Shown here piece by piece: positions 18,456 through 26,638 of a stretch of DNA of 64,000 bases. The DNA lies in the NCBI RefSeq assembly GCF_006385575.1, contig NZ_CP041040.1, forward strand, positions 3,472,001-3,536,000, read 5' to 3'. Below the pieces are notes generated by a model. The model had not been told where the DNA came from, searched no databases, and saw nothing but the letters and a program-made list of their open reading frames with translations. The DNA is from Microbacterium foliorum. GTDB lineage: Bacteria > Actinomycetota > Actinomycetes > Actinomycetales > Microbacteriaceae. The position numbers were made by a program, and so were the translations under genes. Each line of letters begins with the position of its first letter. Position 1 is the first letter of the stretch.

Positions 18456-18733
18456 AGGACATCGATCCGTTCAGCCTCGGATTCGCGACTGCGCATCTCG
18501 GAGGCCTCGAGGCGTGCTCCCAGCCGGAGATCCTCGAGCGCGTCCTGCATCGCGCGCACCCCGTCGGAGTGCCAGTCGGTGTCGGAAGTCAGGACGGCGA
18601 GCGACGCGCGAACATCGTCGAGCGCCTCGACGGCGGTGCGGAGTGCTGCCAGGACCTGCGCTTTCGCCCAGGCGGTCTCGGCCGCGCCGGTCTGCGCGAG
18701 TGCAAAGGAGTACATGCGCCCAGCATCCGTCAT
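18452..18733 (-). CDS. Small helical WXG100-like partner protein
   Basis: Protein of 93 residues, predicted as two helices joined by a turn at DTDWHSDGVRAM (about 52-63), a W-x-x-x-G turn like the W-x-G of ESAT-6-type proteins. It is translationally coupled (ATGA) to the larger protein with a WXG-like start and hydrolase-like end, the layout expected of a partner or immunity protein. ATG 18733 is used; GTG 18736 is adjacent. No ribosome site is strong. Confidence 0.6.
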   Translation of the reverse strand: MTDAGRMYSFALAQTGAAETAWAKAQVLAALRTAVEALDDVRASLAVLTSDTDWHSDGVRAMQDALEDLRLGARLEASEMRSRESEAERIDVL

Positions 18734-18883
18734 CACGCGTCGAGCCCGAGGCGCAGGACGCCGGGATCAGCGGAGACCGTGAGGGGATCGCTCGACCCCG
18801 GCGGTCGTGCAGAACGGATGCACAACGCCCTGCCCGGGACGCGCGGCATCGCGCGATCGCTCTCCGAGGGGCAGAATAGGACG

Positions 18884-19423
18884 GTGACATCCCCGGATCC
18901 CTTCCGCGTGATCTTCGTGTGCACGGGGAACATCTGCCGCTCTCCGATGGCAGAGGTGGTGTTCCGCGATCTCGCGGAGCGACAGGGCCTGGGCTCGCGG
19001 ATCGTCTCGCGCAGCGCCGGCACCGGCGACTGGCATCTCGGCGAACAGGCCGACCATCGCACGATCGATTCACTCACCCGCCGCGGCTACGACGGCTCGC
19101 AGCATCGTGCGAAGCAGTTCACCTTCGCCTCCTTCTCGGAGAACGATCTGGTCGTCGCACTCGACCGCACGCACGAGCGCATCCTGCGCGAATGGGCGCA
19201 CGATGAAGACGAAGAGGGCAAGGTCACCCTGCTGCTCGCCTTCGACCCCGATGCCCAGAGCCAGGACGTGCCAGACCCCTACTACGCCGGCGCCGAGATG
19301 TTCGATTCGGTGCTCGGTATGATTGAGACCGCGACTCGCGGGCTGTTCCGCCAGCTCGAGCCGGCTCTTCGCCAGCCCCGCACGCCCCGCACTCCCGGGG
19401 CCCGATCAGGAGGACTCCCCTGA
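18884..19423 (+). CDS. Low-molecular-weight protein-tyrosine phosphatase
   Basis: Cytosolic phosphatase, 179 residues. The P-loop CTGNICRS (C-x5-R) is at residues 13-20 and the general-acid Asp is in DVPDPYYAG. Usual family length is 150-160; about 20 extra residues at the C-terminus are Pro/Arg-rich. GTG start; I judged the open upstream frame non-coding. The stop overlaps the apparent CTG start of purB, so the two genes are likely one transcript. Confidence 0.87.
   Translation: MTSPDPFRVIFVCTGNICRSPMAEVVFRDLAERQGLGSRIVSRSAGTGDWHLGEQADHRTIDSLTRRGYDGSQHRAKQFTFASFSENDLVVALDRTHERILREWAHDEDEEGKVTLLLAFDPDAQSQDVPDPYYAGAEMFDSVLGMIETATRGLFRQLEPALRQPRTPRTPGARSGGLP
19408..19413 (+). promoter_or_regulatory. 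Consensus ribosome binding site fixing the purB start at CTG
   Basis: AGGAGG, perfect to the anti-Shine-Dalgarno, sits six bases before CTG 19420. No ATG, GTG or TTG in frame is close enough. The next in-frame start (GTG 19549) would remove about 43 conserved residues. Confidence 0.7.
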
Positions 19424-20802
19424 CTTTCCAGCCTTCGCTCCCGCCCCAGCCCCTGAGCCCCCTCGACGGTCGCTACCGCGGCGCCGTCACCGGCCTCGCC
19501 GACTTCCTCTCTGAGGCGGGTCTGAACCGCGCCAGGGTCGAGGTCGAGGTGGAGTGGCTGATCGCCCTCACCGACCGCTCGCTCTTCGAGACGAGCCCGC
19601 TGTCGGATGCCGACAAGGAGCGCCTGCGCGCGCTCTACCGCGACTTCGGCCAGGCCGAGATCGACTGGCTCGCCGAGAAGGAAGCCGTCACCCAGCACGA
19701 CGTCAAGGCCATCGAGTACCTGGTGCGCGACCGCCTGTCGACGCTCGGCCTCGACAGCATCGCCGAGCTCACGCACTTCGCCTGCACGAGCGAGGACATC
19801 AACTCGGCCTCCTACGCGCTCACCGTGAAGCGCGCCGTCGAAGAGGTCTGGCTCCCCGCGCTCGACGTCGTGATCGCCAAGCTCCGCGAGCTGGCTGCCG
19901 AGCACGCCGACGCCGCGATGCTCTCTCGCACCCACGGACAGCCGGCCACACCGTCGACAATGGGCAAGGAACTCGCCGTCTTCGCGTGGCGTCTCGAGCG
20001 CGTGCGCGCCCAGATCGCGGCATCCGACTATCTCGCCAAGTTCTCGGGCGCCACCGGCACCTGGTCTGCGCACATCGCGGCCGACCCCGACGCCGACTGG
20101 CCCACGATCTCGCGTGAGTACATCGAGGGCCTGGGTCTCGGCTTCAACCTGCTCACCACGCAGATCGAATCGCACGACTGGCAGGTCGAGCTGTACGACC
20201 GGGTGCGTCACGCCGGCGGCATCCTGCACAACCTCGCGACCGACGTCTGGACCTACATCTCGCTCGGCTACTTCGCGCAGATCCCCGTCGCCGGTGCGAC
20301 AGGGTCGTCGACCATGCCGCACAAGATCAACCCGATCCGGTTCGAGAACGCAGAGGCGAACCTCGAGATCTCCGGCGCCCTGCTCGCGTCGCTCGGACAG
20401 ACCCTCGTCACGAGCCGCCTGCAGCGCGACCTCACCGACTCGACCACGCAGCGCAACATCGGCGTCGCTTTCGGGCACTCGCTGCTCGCGATCGACAACC
20501 TGCGCCGCGGCTTGAACGCCATCTCACTGTCGCGCGACGTGCTGCTCGCCGACCTCGACGTGAACTGGGAGGTTCTCGCAGAGGCCATCCAGACCGTCAT
20601 CCGCGCCGAGGTCGTCGCCGGTCGCTCGTCGATCACCGACCCCTACGCGCTGCTGAAGGAGCTCACCCGCGGACACCGCGTGGGAGCTGCGGATCTGGCC
20701 GAGTTCGTCCAGGGGCTCGAGATCGGGGATGCCGCGAAGCAGCGTCTGCTGGCCCTCACCCCCGCGTCGTACACAGGCATCGCCGAGCAGCTCGCGAAGT
20801 AG
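19420..20802 (+). CDS. purB: Adenylosuccinate lyase
   Basis: Purine synthesis enzyme of the fumarase/aspartase superfamily, 460 residues, splitting SAICAR and adenylosuccinate. The N-terminus FQPSLPPQPLSPLDGRYRG is the conserved PurB opening; signature loop GSSTMPHKINPIRFENAEAN is intact, with the catalytic His in SRTHGQPATPST. The start appears to be CTG, set by a perfect AGGAGG six bases upstream and overlapping the phosphatase stop (CTGA). A substitution or sequencing error at the first base is the alternative. Confidence 0.9.
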   Translation: MTFQPSLPPQPLSPLDGRYRGAVTGLADFLSEAGLNRARVEVEVEWLIALTDRSLFETSPLSDADKERLRALYRDFGQAEIDWLAEKEAVTQHDVKAIEYLVRDRLSTLGLDSIAELTHFACTSEDINSASYALTVKRAVEEVWLPALDVVIAKLRELAAEHADAAMLSRTHGQPATPSTMGKELAVFAWRLERVRAQIAASDYLAKFSGATGTWSAHIAADPDADWPTISREYIEGLGLGFNLLTTQIESHDWQVELYDRVRHAGGILHNLATDVWTYISLGYFAQIPVAGATGSSTMPHKINPIRFENAEANLEISGALLASLGQTLVTSRLQRDLTDSTTQRNIGVAFGHSLLAIDNLRRGLNAISLSRDVLLADLDVNWEVLAEAIQTVIRAEVVAGRSSITDPYALLKELTRGHRVGAADLAEFVQGLEIGDAAKQRLLALTPASYTGIAEQLAK

Positions 20803-20817
20803 CAGTCGCGCGCTCGC

Positions 20818-20903
20818 TGCGGGGTCACTAACGCATCGCTCACGCGATGCGGGGTCAGAAACGCACCGCAATCGGGCGAATCGGATGCGTAATCGACCCC
20901 GCA
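20818..20903. repeat. Palindromic repeat array, 21-bp unit, copy A
   Basis: Three copies of TGCGGGGTCANNNACGCAYCG: two direct (20818-20838, 20848-20868) and one inverted (20882-20903), giving a hairpin with TGCGGGGTC arms. It lies in the convergent gap between purB and the exporter gene. The same unit recurs at 33.92-34.01 kb, also between convergent genes. Could be a bidirectional terminator or a REP-like element. Confidence 0.6.
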
Positions 20904-20957
20904 CCGAAGCGGCGCAACGCCGAGCTGCGCGACGCCGCGAGTACAACGATCCGACCG

Positions 20958-22391
20958 CTACGGGCGCGGCTCTCCGGAGTGCGCGCCCGCGGGGTCGCGC
21001 GGCATGAACGCCGCAGCGATCAGGGTCAGCACGGCCACAACTGCGGCGGCGATGAACACCCAGACGGATGCCGAGATGATGGTCGCCGGGTCATCCGGAC
21101 CCCCGCCCTGCGCGATCACCGAGTTCGAGATCGCGCCGAATACGGCCACTCCGAGCGCGCTGCCGGCTGACCGGGCGAACGCGTTCATGCCGGTGACGGC
21201 ACCGCGCTCCCCCCACCCGACCGAGGCCTGAGCCGCGATCAGCGTGGGAGCCGCGCTCCACCCGAGGCCGAATCCGAGCACGAATGCGACGGCCGCGATC
21301 GAGAACGGATTGGGCCACGGCGAGACCAGCGCGAGGGCGACGGCGGCGACAGCCGTGATCGACATGCCCGTGAGCGCGGTGCGCCGGAACCCGATCCGCA
21401 TGTACAGCCGACCCGCGTTCGCGGCGGCGAGCGGCCAGCCGAGGGTGAGCGCCGCGACCGCCAACCCCGACAGCAGCGGCGCGATGCCGATGGATCCCTC
21501 GAGATAGGCGGGCGCGAAGCTCGTCACTCCGGTCATCAGCGCGCCGATGCCCAGCGAGACGATCGTGGTCGTGAGGATGAGCGGCCTCGCAGCGAGGCGC
21601 AAGTCGACGATCGGCTCGGCGGCACGACGCTCGACGAGTCCGAAAGCCACGAGCGCGGCCGCACCCAGACCGAAGCAGATGGCGCTGGGGATCGAAAGCC
21701 AGGCCCAGGCGTTGCCGCCCTCGAGCATGCCGAGGATCAGGCCGGTGAGTCCGACGGTCAGCAGCACGGCCCCCGCGTAGTCGATGCGATGCTGCTGCGT
21801 CTGCTTCTCTTCGTGGTACTTGCGCAGCAGCATCCATCCCGCGATCAGACACAGCGGGATGTTGACCCAGAAGATCCACCGCCACGCGTCGAGCTGGGCG
21901 AAGATGCCGCCGAGTGCAGGGCCGACGACCGAGGAGATCGCCCAGACCGATGCGATGTAGCCCTGCACCTTGGCGCGCTCGGCGACGGTGTAGATGTCGC
22001 CCACGATCGTCATCGACATGGGTGCGACGGCACCTGCGCCGAGACCCTGGATGATGCGGAAGACGATCAGTGCCGTCATGCTCCAGGCGAAGCCCGAGAG
22101 CACGGAGCCGAGCAGGAACAGTGCGATTCCGAGCAGGATGATCGGCTTACGACCGACGGTGTCGGCGAAGCGCGAGTAGATCGGCACACTGACCGCCTGT
22201 GCGAGCAGGTAGACCGAGAAGAGCCAGGGGAACTGCTGATAGCTGCCCAGGTCGCGCACGATGCTGGGCACCGCGGTCGCCAGGATCGTCGCATCGATCG
22301 CGATCAGGCCGGTGGCGAGCATGAGCGCCCCGAGCACGGGGCCTCGTTCCGACCTGAGTCCGATGGAGGCGCGGTCGATCGAGGCAGTCAC
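20958..22391 (-). CDS. MFS multidrug exporter, DHA2 (EmrB/QacA) type
   Basis: Proton-driven exporter, 477 residues, with 14 predicted spans. Motif D1 of the DHA2 group is visible near the start (GLIAIDATILATAVPSIVRD), motif A is in RFADTVGRKPII, and motif C in GPALGGIFA. Substrate unknown. No regulator stands beside it; it is convergent with purB across the repeat array. Confidence 0.88.
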   Translation of the reverse strand: MTASIDRASIGLRSERGPVLGALMLATGLIAIDATILATAVPSIVRDLGSYQQFPWLFSVYLLAQAVSVPIYSRFADTVGRKPIILLGIALFLLGSVLSGFAWSMTALIVFRIIQGLGAGAVAPMSMTIVGDIYTVAERAKVQGYIASVWAISSVVGPALGGIFAQLDAWRWIFWVNIPLCLIAGWMLLRKYHEEKQTQQHRIDYAGAVLLTVGLTGLILGMLEGGNAWAWLSIPSAICFGLGAAALVAFGLVERRAAEPIVDLRLAARPLILTTTIVSLGIGALMTGVTSFAPAYLEGSIGIAPLLSGLAVAALTLGWPLAAANAGRLYMRIGFRRTALTGMSITAVAAVALALVSPWPNPFSIAAVAFVLGFGLGWSAAPTLIAAQASVGWGERGAVTGMNAFARSAGSALGVAVFGAISNSVIAQGGGPDDPATIISASVWVFIAAAVVAVLTLIAAAFMPRDPAGAHSGEPRP

Positions 22392-22454
22392 TACAGGGAC
22401 AAGCCGTCGGGGCCCCGGGCTATTCCGGCCGGATCCCAGAAACCCGCGATCATG

Positions 22455-22808
22455 TCAGGAGGAGGACGTGCGGCCCGGCTTGTCGGAGTCGGGCTCGTCT
22501 GACGTCTCGGGGTCGAAGAGCACGGGGCGGTCGACCGTCTTGGTGACGTCGGCGGGGTCGACCACGAGGATCAGCATCGCGAGGAACAGCAGCGTGACGA
22601 TGAACGCGCCGCCGCCCACCACGAGACCGAGCGCGATCGGAGTGAGGCCCTCGTAGGTGCCGCTGGCGATCGCGTTGTTGACGCGGGCGGTGAACGCCCC
22701 TGTCGACACGAGCGTCACCACGGCGGCGAAGATACCGCAGCCGAGGGCGATGCCCAGCAGATGCAGAGGGCGCAGGATGTCGCGCCGGGTGGGCTTGTCG
22801 TCGCTCAT
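22455..22808 (-). CDS. Small two-span membrane protein
   Basis: Protein of 117 residues: polar start, two hydrophobic spans at about 16-36 and 55-83, and an acidic, Ser-rich cytosolic tail. I do not recognise a named family. The start overlaps the stop of the HdeD-like gene upstream (ATGA), so the pair is coexpressed. Function unknown; a membrane-complex role with the neighbour is speculative. Confidence 0.75.
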   Translation of the reverse strand: MSDDKPTRRDILRPLHLLGIALGCGIFAAVVTLVSTGAFTARVNNAIASGTYEGLTPIALGLVVGGGAFIVTLLFLAMLILVVDPADVTKTVDRPVLFDPETSDEPDSDKPGRTSSS

Positions 22809-23455
22809 CGCTCTCCTCCGTGCCCGGCGGGGGCGGGGTCGTTCTCGGCCACGCGCCCCTCGGCGACGGCATCTGCTCGCTTCGGGGTGAGGCCGGCGAT
22901 GCCGAGGAAGACGGCGACGACCGCCGCGTATCCGCCGAACATGCCGACACCGAGGATGATGCCGGTGAGCTCGAACGCGCCCGCTCCCTCGATCGCGTAG
23001 GGCTGCACGAATCCGGCCGGGATCGCGATCAGCAGCGCGGCGAGCAGCAGTCCGAACGCGCCGAGGGTGATCGAGTCGCGTGCGTTCGCCTCGCCGGCTC
23101 TGCGTGCGCGCAGCCCGACGACGAGCTCGAGGATGCCGGTCGTCACCGACCAGGCGATCACGACGACGAAGAAGAGGTCTTCGGTTCGCCAGGCGGGCAC
23201 GCCGGCGGTCATGCCCGCGGCGAAGCTCAGCAGGGCGAAGACCACGGAGGGCCAGCGCTGACCTGCCGGGTGGACGAGCCAGGCGGAGACGATCATCACG
23301 AGGCCGGTCGTGAGCACGAAACCGCTGAAGACGGAGAGACCGACGGCCGCCGAGTGATCGGGCGAGAAGGTGATCATCACGGCTGCGGCGGCGGCGAAGA
23401 GCGCGCGCAGCAGCTGAACGTGACGCACGGTGAACGCGCGGGCAGGGGCAGACAT
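22805..23455 (-). CDS. HdeD/DUF308-like membrane protein
   Basis: Integral membrane protein, 216 residues, six or seven spans, rich in Ala, Val and Gly. It resembles the DUF308/HdeD family (repeated short spans with W and R at loop ends, such as GQRWPSVVFALL). Databases often mislabel such proteins as acyl-CoA synthetases; no such domain is present. GGAGGA lies 12 bases before the ATG, and a GGGGG/CCCCC hairpin (23474-23488) sits in its 5' leader, just after a TAGACT -10 (23489-23494). Confidence 0.75.
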   Translation of the reverse strand: MSAPARAFTVRHVQLLRALFAAAAAVMITFSPDHSAAVGLSVFSGFVLTTGLVMIVSAWLVHPAGQRWPSVVFALLSFAAGMTAGVPAWRTEDLFFVVVIAWSVTTGILELVVGLRARRAGEANARDSITLGAFGLLLAALLIAIPAGFVQPYAIEGAGAFELTGIILGVGMFGGYAAVVAVFLGIAGLTPKRADAVAEGRVAENDPAPAGHGGER

Positions 23456-23761
23456 GAAGATCGAGAGTCCTCCGGGGGTGTTGCCCCCAGTCTACGCGGG
23501 GGCGCTGAGTGGGCGCCGACACCGGAGAGGTGTTCGCGGGGCCCGATGGATCTCCCCAGATCGATCATCAGGCCCCGCGACAGAACGCAGCGACGGGGGC
23601 GACACTGCGTTGTGGACTGAGTCGCCGTGAGGTCGGGCACCCTGCTCACGATTGCTCAGCCGATAGACCCCAGAAATAGCACCTCGTCCCCTACGCGATG
23701 CCAGTGTGGTCGTAAGCTCACTTTAGAACGCGATTCTTCACATACCGGAGGGGGTGCTGTG
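23456..23761. other. 306-base divergent intergenic region
   Basis: The longest gap in the window. From left to right: leader hairpin and TAGACT promoter for the HdeD-like gene on the minus strand; a strong 45-base hairpin (entry at 23535); a low-symmetry stretch to 23660; then an AT-richer promoter zone for the HTH gene with TTTAGAACGCGATTCTTC (an AGAA-N5-TTCT dyad, 23724-23736) and GGAGGGGG before its ATG. I see no additional gene. Confidence 0.5.
23535..23579. repeat. Long intergenic hairpin
   Basis: CGCGGGGCC (23535-23543) pairs perfectly with GGCCCCGCG (23571-23579), and the inner GATGGATCT / AGATCGATCATC pair further with a three-base bulge, leaving a CCCC loop. A terminator or a structural element between divergent promoters. 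No T-tract follows on either side, so a simple intrinsic terminator is not proven. Confidence 0.5.
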
Positions 23762-24685
23762 ATGAGTATGGAAAGTGGCATTCGCCGATATGCCGATGTA
23801 TTCGCGGCGTCCTTCCGTGATGCGATCAATGCACGTGGATTGACTCTCGCCCGGCTGCACCAGCAGTTGCGCGCCCGGGGGAACAGCGTGTCGATGGCGA
23901 CGCTCAGCTACTGGCGCTCCGGTGCGCGCCGCCCCGAAGGTGCGCAGTCGATGGCCGCCCTCAGCGAGATCGAGCATCTTCTGCACCTCGAACCCGGCTC
24001 GCTCACCGATCTGCTCGGCACGACGAACCGCACCGGGCCCCTCGGGCCCAATCTGTTCCCCCTCGACGAGCAGGAACTCGAGGAGGCCGTCAAAGAGGCG
24101 TTCGCCGCGCTCGGTGCGGAGTACCCCGACACCTCGCGCGAGCTCACGACGCACTCCGTGACGGATGTGGATGCCGCCGGCAACGTGTCGTACTCGATCA
24201 CGCGCAGCATCGTGCAGTCGACCGTCGGGACCGTCGAGTCGATCCCGTTCCTCGAGATGACACCGGGCATCAGCACCCCCGCGCCCTTCATCGAAGCGGT
24301 GGCCGGTGGCCATATCGCCGCCCGGTACTCGCACCCCAACGGCGAGGTGCACGGCGTGCTGTTCGAGCTCGAGGTGCCGCTGACCGCACCGGGCACCGCG
24401 ATGGTCGAGTGGTCGGTCGCGTATCCGCCCGACTATCCGCCGCAGCGCGAGACGGGTCACGCCGTCGCCCGGCAGACGAGGGAGCTCTTGGTGTGGACCC
24501 GGTTCCATCCCGACGCGCTGCCCGATCGCATCGAAGAGCGCGTCGAGACCCCGGACGGCTCGAAGCTCACGGAGCTGTCGCTCGAAGGCCGCACGTCGGT
24601 GCACCAGGTGCGACGCGCGTTCGGCCCCGGATTGCTCGGCGTCGCATGGAGTTACGCCGACGGGCGCCCGGCCCCCGGCGCCTGA
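23762..24685 (+). CDS. HTH-domain regulator with unknown C-terminal domain
   Basis: Protein of 307 residues. The first 90 residues look like an Xre-type DNA-binding domain: TLARLHQQLRARGNSVSMATLSYWRSG is helix-turn-helix, followed by LEIEH-type dimer helices. The remaining 210 residues are beta-rich with no motif I recognise (FELEVPLTAPGTAMVEWSV). ATG 23762 follows GGAGGGGG by about eight bases. Likely a local transcription factor whose ligand domain is unknown. Confidence 0.75.
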   Translation: MSMESGIRRYADVFAASFRDAINARGLTLARLHQQLRARGNSVSMATLSYWRSGARRPEGAQSMAALSEIEHLLHLEPGSLTDLLGTTNRTGPLGPNLFPLDEQELEEAVKEAFAALGAEYPDTSRELTTHSVTDVDAAGNVSYSITRSIVQSTVGTVESIPFLEMTPGISTPAPFIEAVAGGHIAARYSHPNGEVHGVLFELEVPLTAPGTAMVEWSVAYPPDYPPQRETGHAVARQTRELLVWTRFHPDALPDRIEERVETPDGSKLTELSLEGRTSVHQVRRAFGPGLLGVAWSYADGRPAPGA

Positions 24686-24719
24686 CCGCTCACGCCTGAC
24701 CCCGGCGCCTGACCGCTCA
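24673..24719. repeat. 27-bp tandem duplication over two convergent stop codons
   Basis: CCCCGGCGCCTGACCGCTCA occurs at 24673-24692 and again at 24700-24719, period 27. The first copy contains the TGA of the HTH gene; the second contains the stop of the sulfurtransferase on the other strand. This fits a short slippage duplication in the convergent junction. Confidence 0.7.
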
Positions 24720-25553
24720 GCCCGGCTGATCGCCGACCGCGACCGGGCGACCGGGAGTGTTCGACCACTGGCTCCACGAGCCGGGGAAGACCTTCGCCTC
24801 GATGCCGATCTCGTCGAGCACCAGAGCCGTGTGCGCCGCCGTGATGCCCGAGCCGCAGTAGGCCGCGACAGGTGTGCCCTCGGTCACGCCGACGGCTGCG
24901 AAGGTCGCCTGGAGGGTGTGCATGTCGAGGATCCGGCCCTCAGGATCGAGATGAGCGGCCATCGGAACGTTGAGCGCTCCGGGGATGTGCCCCGCGACGG
25001 GGTCGAGAGGCTCGTGCTCTCCGCGATAGCGGTCGGGCGCGCGCACGTCGAGCAGCACGCCGGTGTCGGCGTACGAGGCGGCCTCGTCGATCGAGATCGC
25101 GTCGCCGCCGATCTCGTCGAGCACGACATCACCCGGCTCCTCCTGCACGTCATCGTCTGCGACCGGGAGGCCCGCGGCCGTCCAGGCGCGGATGCCGCCG
25201 TCGAGCACGCGCACATCCACCCCGCCCTGACGCAGCAGCCACCAGGCTCGCGATGCGCTGAGCCCCTTCGCGTCGTCGTAGGCCACGACGACATCACCCT
25301 GGTTGACGCCCCATCGGCGCGCAGCATCCTGAAGCGTCTGAGTGGAGGGCAGCGGATGCCGGCCCTCAGACGGCTCTCCGTGGGTGGCCAGCTCGGTCGC
25401 CAGCGGCACGAAGACCGCCCCCGGGATGTGCCCTGAGAGGTAGTCGGCACGGCCGTCCGGCCGGTCGAGTCGCCACCGCACATCGATCACACGGACAGGT
25501 GTCTCGGACCCCAGCAGTTCGTCCAGTTCGGCGGCGCTCACGAAATTGCTCAT
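24717..25553 (-). CDS. Thiosulfate/3-mercaptopyruvate sulfurtransferase
   Basis: Two-domain rhodanese, 278 residues. The N-terminal domain is the inactive copy; the C-terminal domain carries the active-site loop YCGSGITAAHTAL. CGSGxTA is the 3-mercaptopyruvate sulfurtransferase form, whereas thiosulfate enzymes usually have CRxGx[R/T]. Also seen: family boxes VIDVRWRLDRP near the start and GHIPGAVFVPL. Cytosolic. Convergent with the HTH gene. Confidence 0.9.
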   Translation of the reverse strand: MSNFVSAAELDELLGSETPVRVIDVRWRLDRPDGRADYLSGHIPGAVFVPLATELATHGEPSEGRHPLPSTQTLQDAARRWGVNQGDVVVAYDDAKGLSASRAWWLLRQGGVDVRVLDGGIRAWTAAGLPVADDDVQEEPGDVVLDEIGGDAISIDEAASYADTGVLLDVRAPDRYRGEHEPLDPVAGHIPGALNVPMAAHLDPEGRILDMHTLQATFAAVGVTEGTPVAAYCGSGITAAHTALVLDEIGIEAKVFPGSWSQWSNTPGRPVAVGDQPG

Positions 25554-25688
25554 GAGGCGAGGCTATCGATCGGCCGTTCGAATCACGCACCTGACCGCAC
25601 TCTGTCGACATATCGGGCCGTTCGCGCGATTCGAAACGGGGGTGCGCACGGCGCTAGGCTCGACCCGGCCGCGTCGAGAAAGGACAGC

Positions 25689-26600
25689 ATGTCCACTCGA
25701 TTCCGCTTCATAGGCCTGCGCCGACAGGAGATCGCCCTCATCGCCGTCACCGCAGTGTGGGGCAGCACATTCCTGCTCGTGCACTGGGCGATGCAGCACT
25801 CCGGGCCGTGGTTCTTCGTCGGCATCCGGTTTCTGATCGCCGGCCTGATCAGCGTCGTCATCTTCCGCCGGGCGCTGCGAGGCATGCGCTGGCGCGACAT
25901 CGGCGCCGGTGTCGCGATCGGCGTGATGATCTATCTCGGCTACGGGCTGCAGACCGTCGGGCTGCAGACCATCGACTCGAGCACGTCGGCGTTCATCACG
26001 GCGATGTACATCCCGCTCGTGCCGCTCGCGCAGTGGGCCGTGTTCCGCAAGCGCCCACCGGCGATGGCGTTCGTGGGCGCCGCTCTCGCGTTCCTGGGCC
26101 TGCTGTTCATCGCGGGCCCCGAGGCCTTCGCGCTGACACTCGGATCCGGCGAGATCCTGACGCTCATCAGCACGCTGCCGATCGCGGCCGAGATCATCCT
26201 GATCAGCGTCTTCGCCGGCAGGATCGCCCTCGGCCGGATCACGATCGTCCAGCTCCTCACCGCGGGAGCGCTCGGCATCCTCACCATGCCGGTGGTCGGC
26301 GAGGGGGTGCCGGAGTTCTCGTGGATCTGGGTCGGCTGCGCGGTCGGGCTCGGCGCGGCGAGCTGCATCATCCAGCTCACGATGAACTGGGCCCAGAAGT
26401 CCGTGTCGCCGACCCGCGCCACGATCATCTACGCGGGCGAGCCGGTGTGGGCCGCCGTGATCGGGCGCATCGCCGGCGAACGTCTGCCCGTCGCCGCGCT
26501 GATCGGCGGGGCGCTCGTCGTGCTCGGCATCCTGGCCAGTGAGCTCAAGCTCGTGCGGCGCCGCGAACCGGAACCGGCACCGACGCCGACGCCGGACTAA
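25689..26600 (+). CDS. EamA/DMT family transporter
   Basis: Ten-span drug/metabolite-type transporter, 303 residues, two EamA repeats: AVWGSTFLLVHWAM early and RATIIYAGEPVWAAVIGRI late. Substrate unknown. Preceded by AAAGGA eight bases before the ATG and a TAGGCT -10 at 25654, giving a short 5' leader. A second EamA protein lies at 10.1 kb; the two are not close copies. Confidence 0.88.
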   Translation: MSTRFRFIGLRRQEIALIAVTAVWGSTFLLVHWAMQHSGPWFFVGIRFLIAGLISVVIFRRALRGMRWRDIGAGVAIGVMIYLGYGLQTVGLQTIDSSTSAFITAMYIPLVPLAQWAVFRKRPPAMAFVGAALAFLGLLFIAGPEAFALTLGSGEILTLISTLPIAAEIILISVFAGRIALGRITIVQLLTAGALGILTMPVVGEGVPEFSWIWVGCAVGLGAASCIIQLTMNWAQKSVSPTRATIIYAGEPVWAAVIGRIAGERLPVAALIGGALVVLGILASELKLVRRREPEPAPTPTPD

Positions 26601-26638
26601 CCGTTCAGCGTCGGCGGCGATCGTCTTCGGTGACCCGG

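Noticed and set aside
22805..23455. Acyl-CoA synthetase reading of the DUF308-like protein
   Set aside because: Entirely membrane spans, no AMP-binding motif; that name is a common misannotation.
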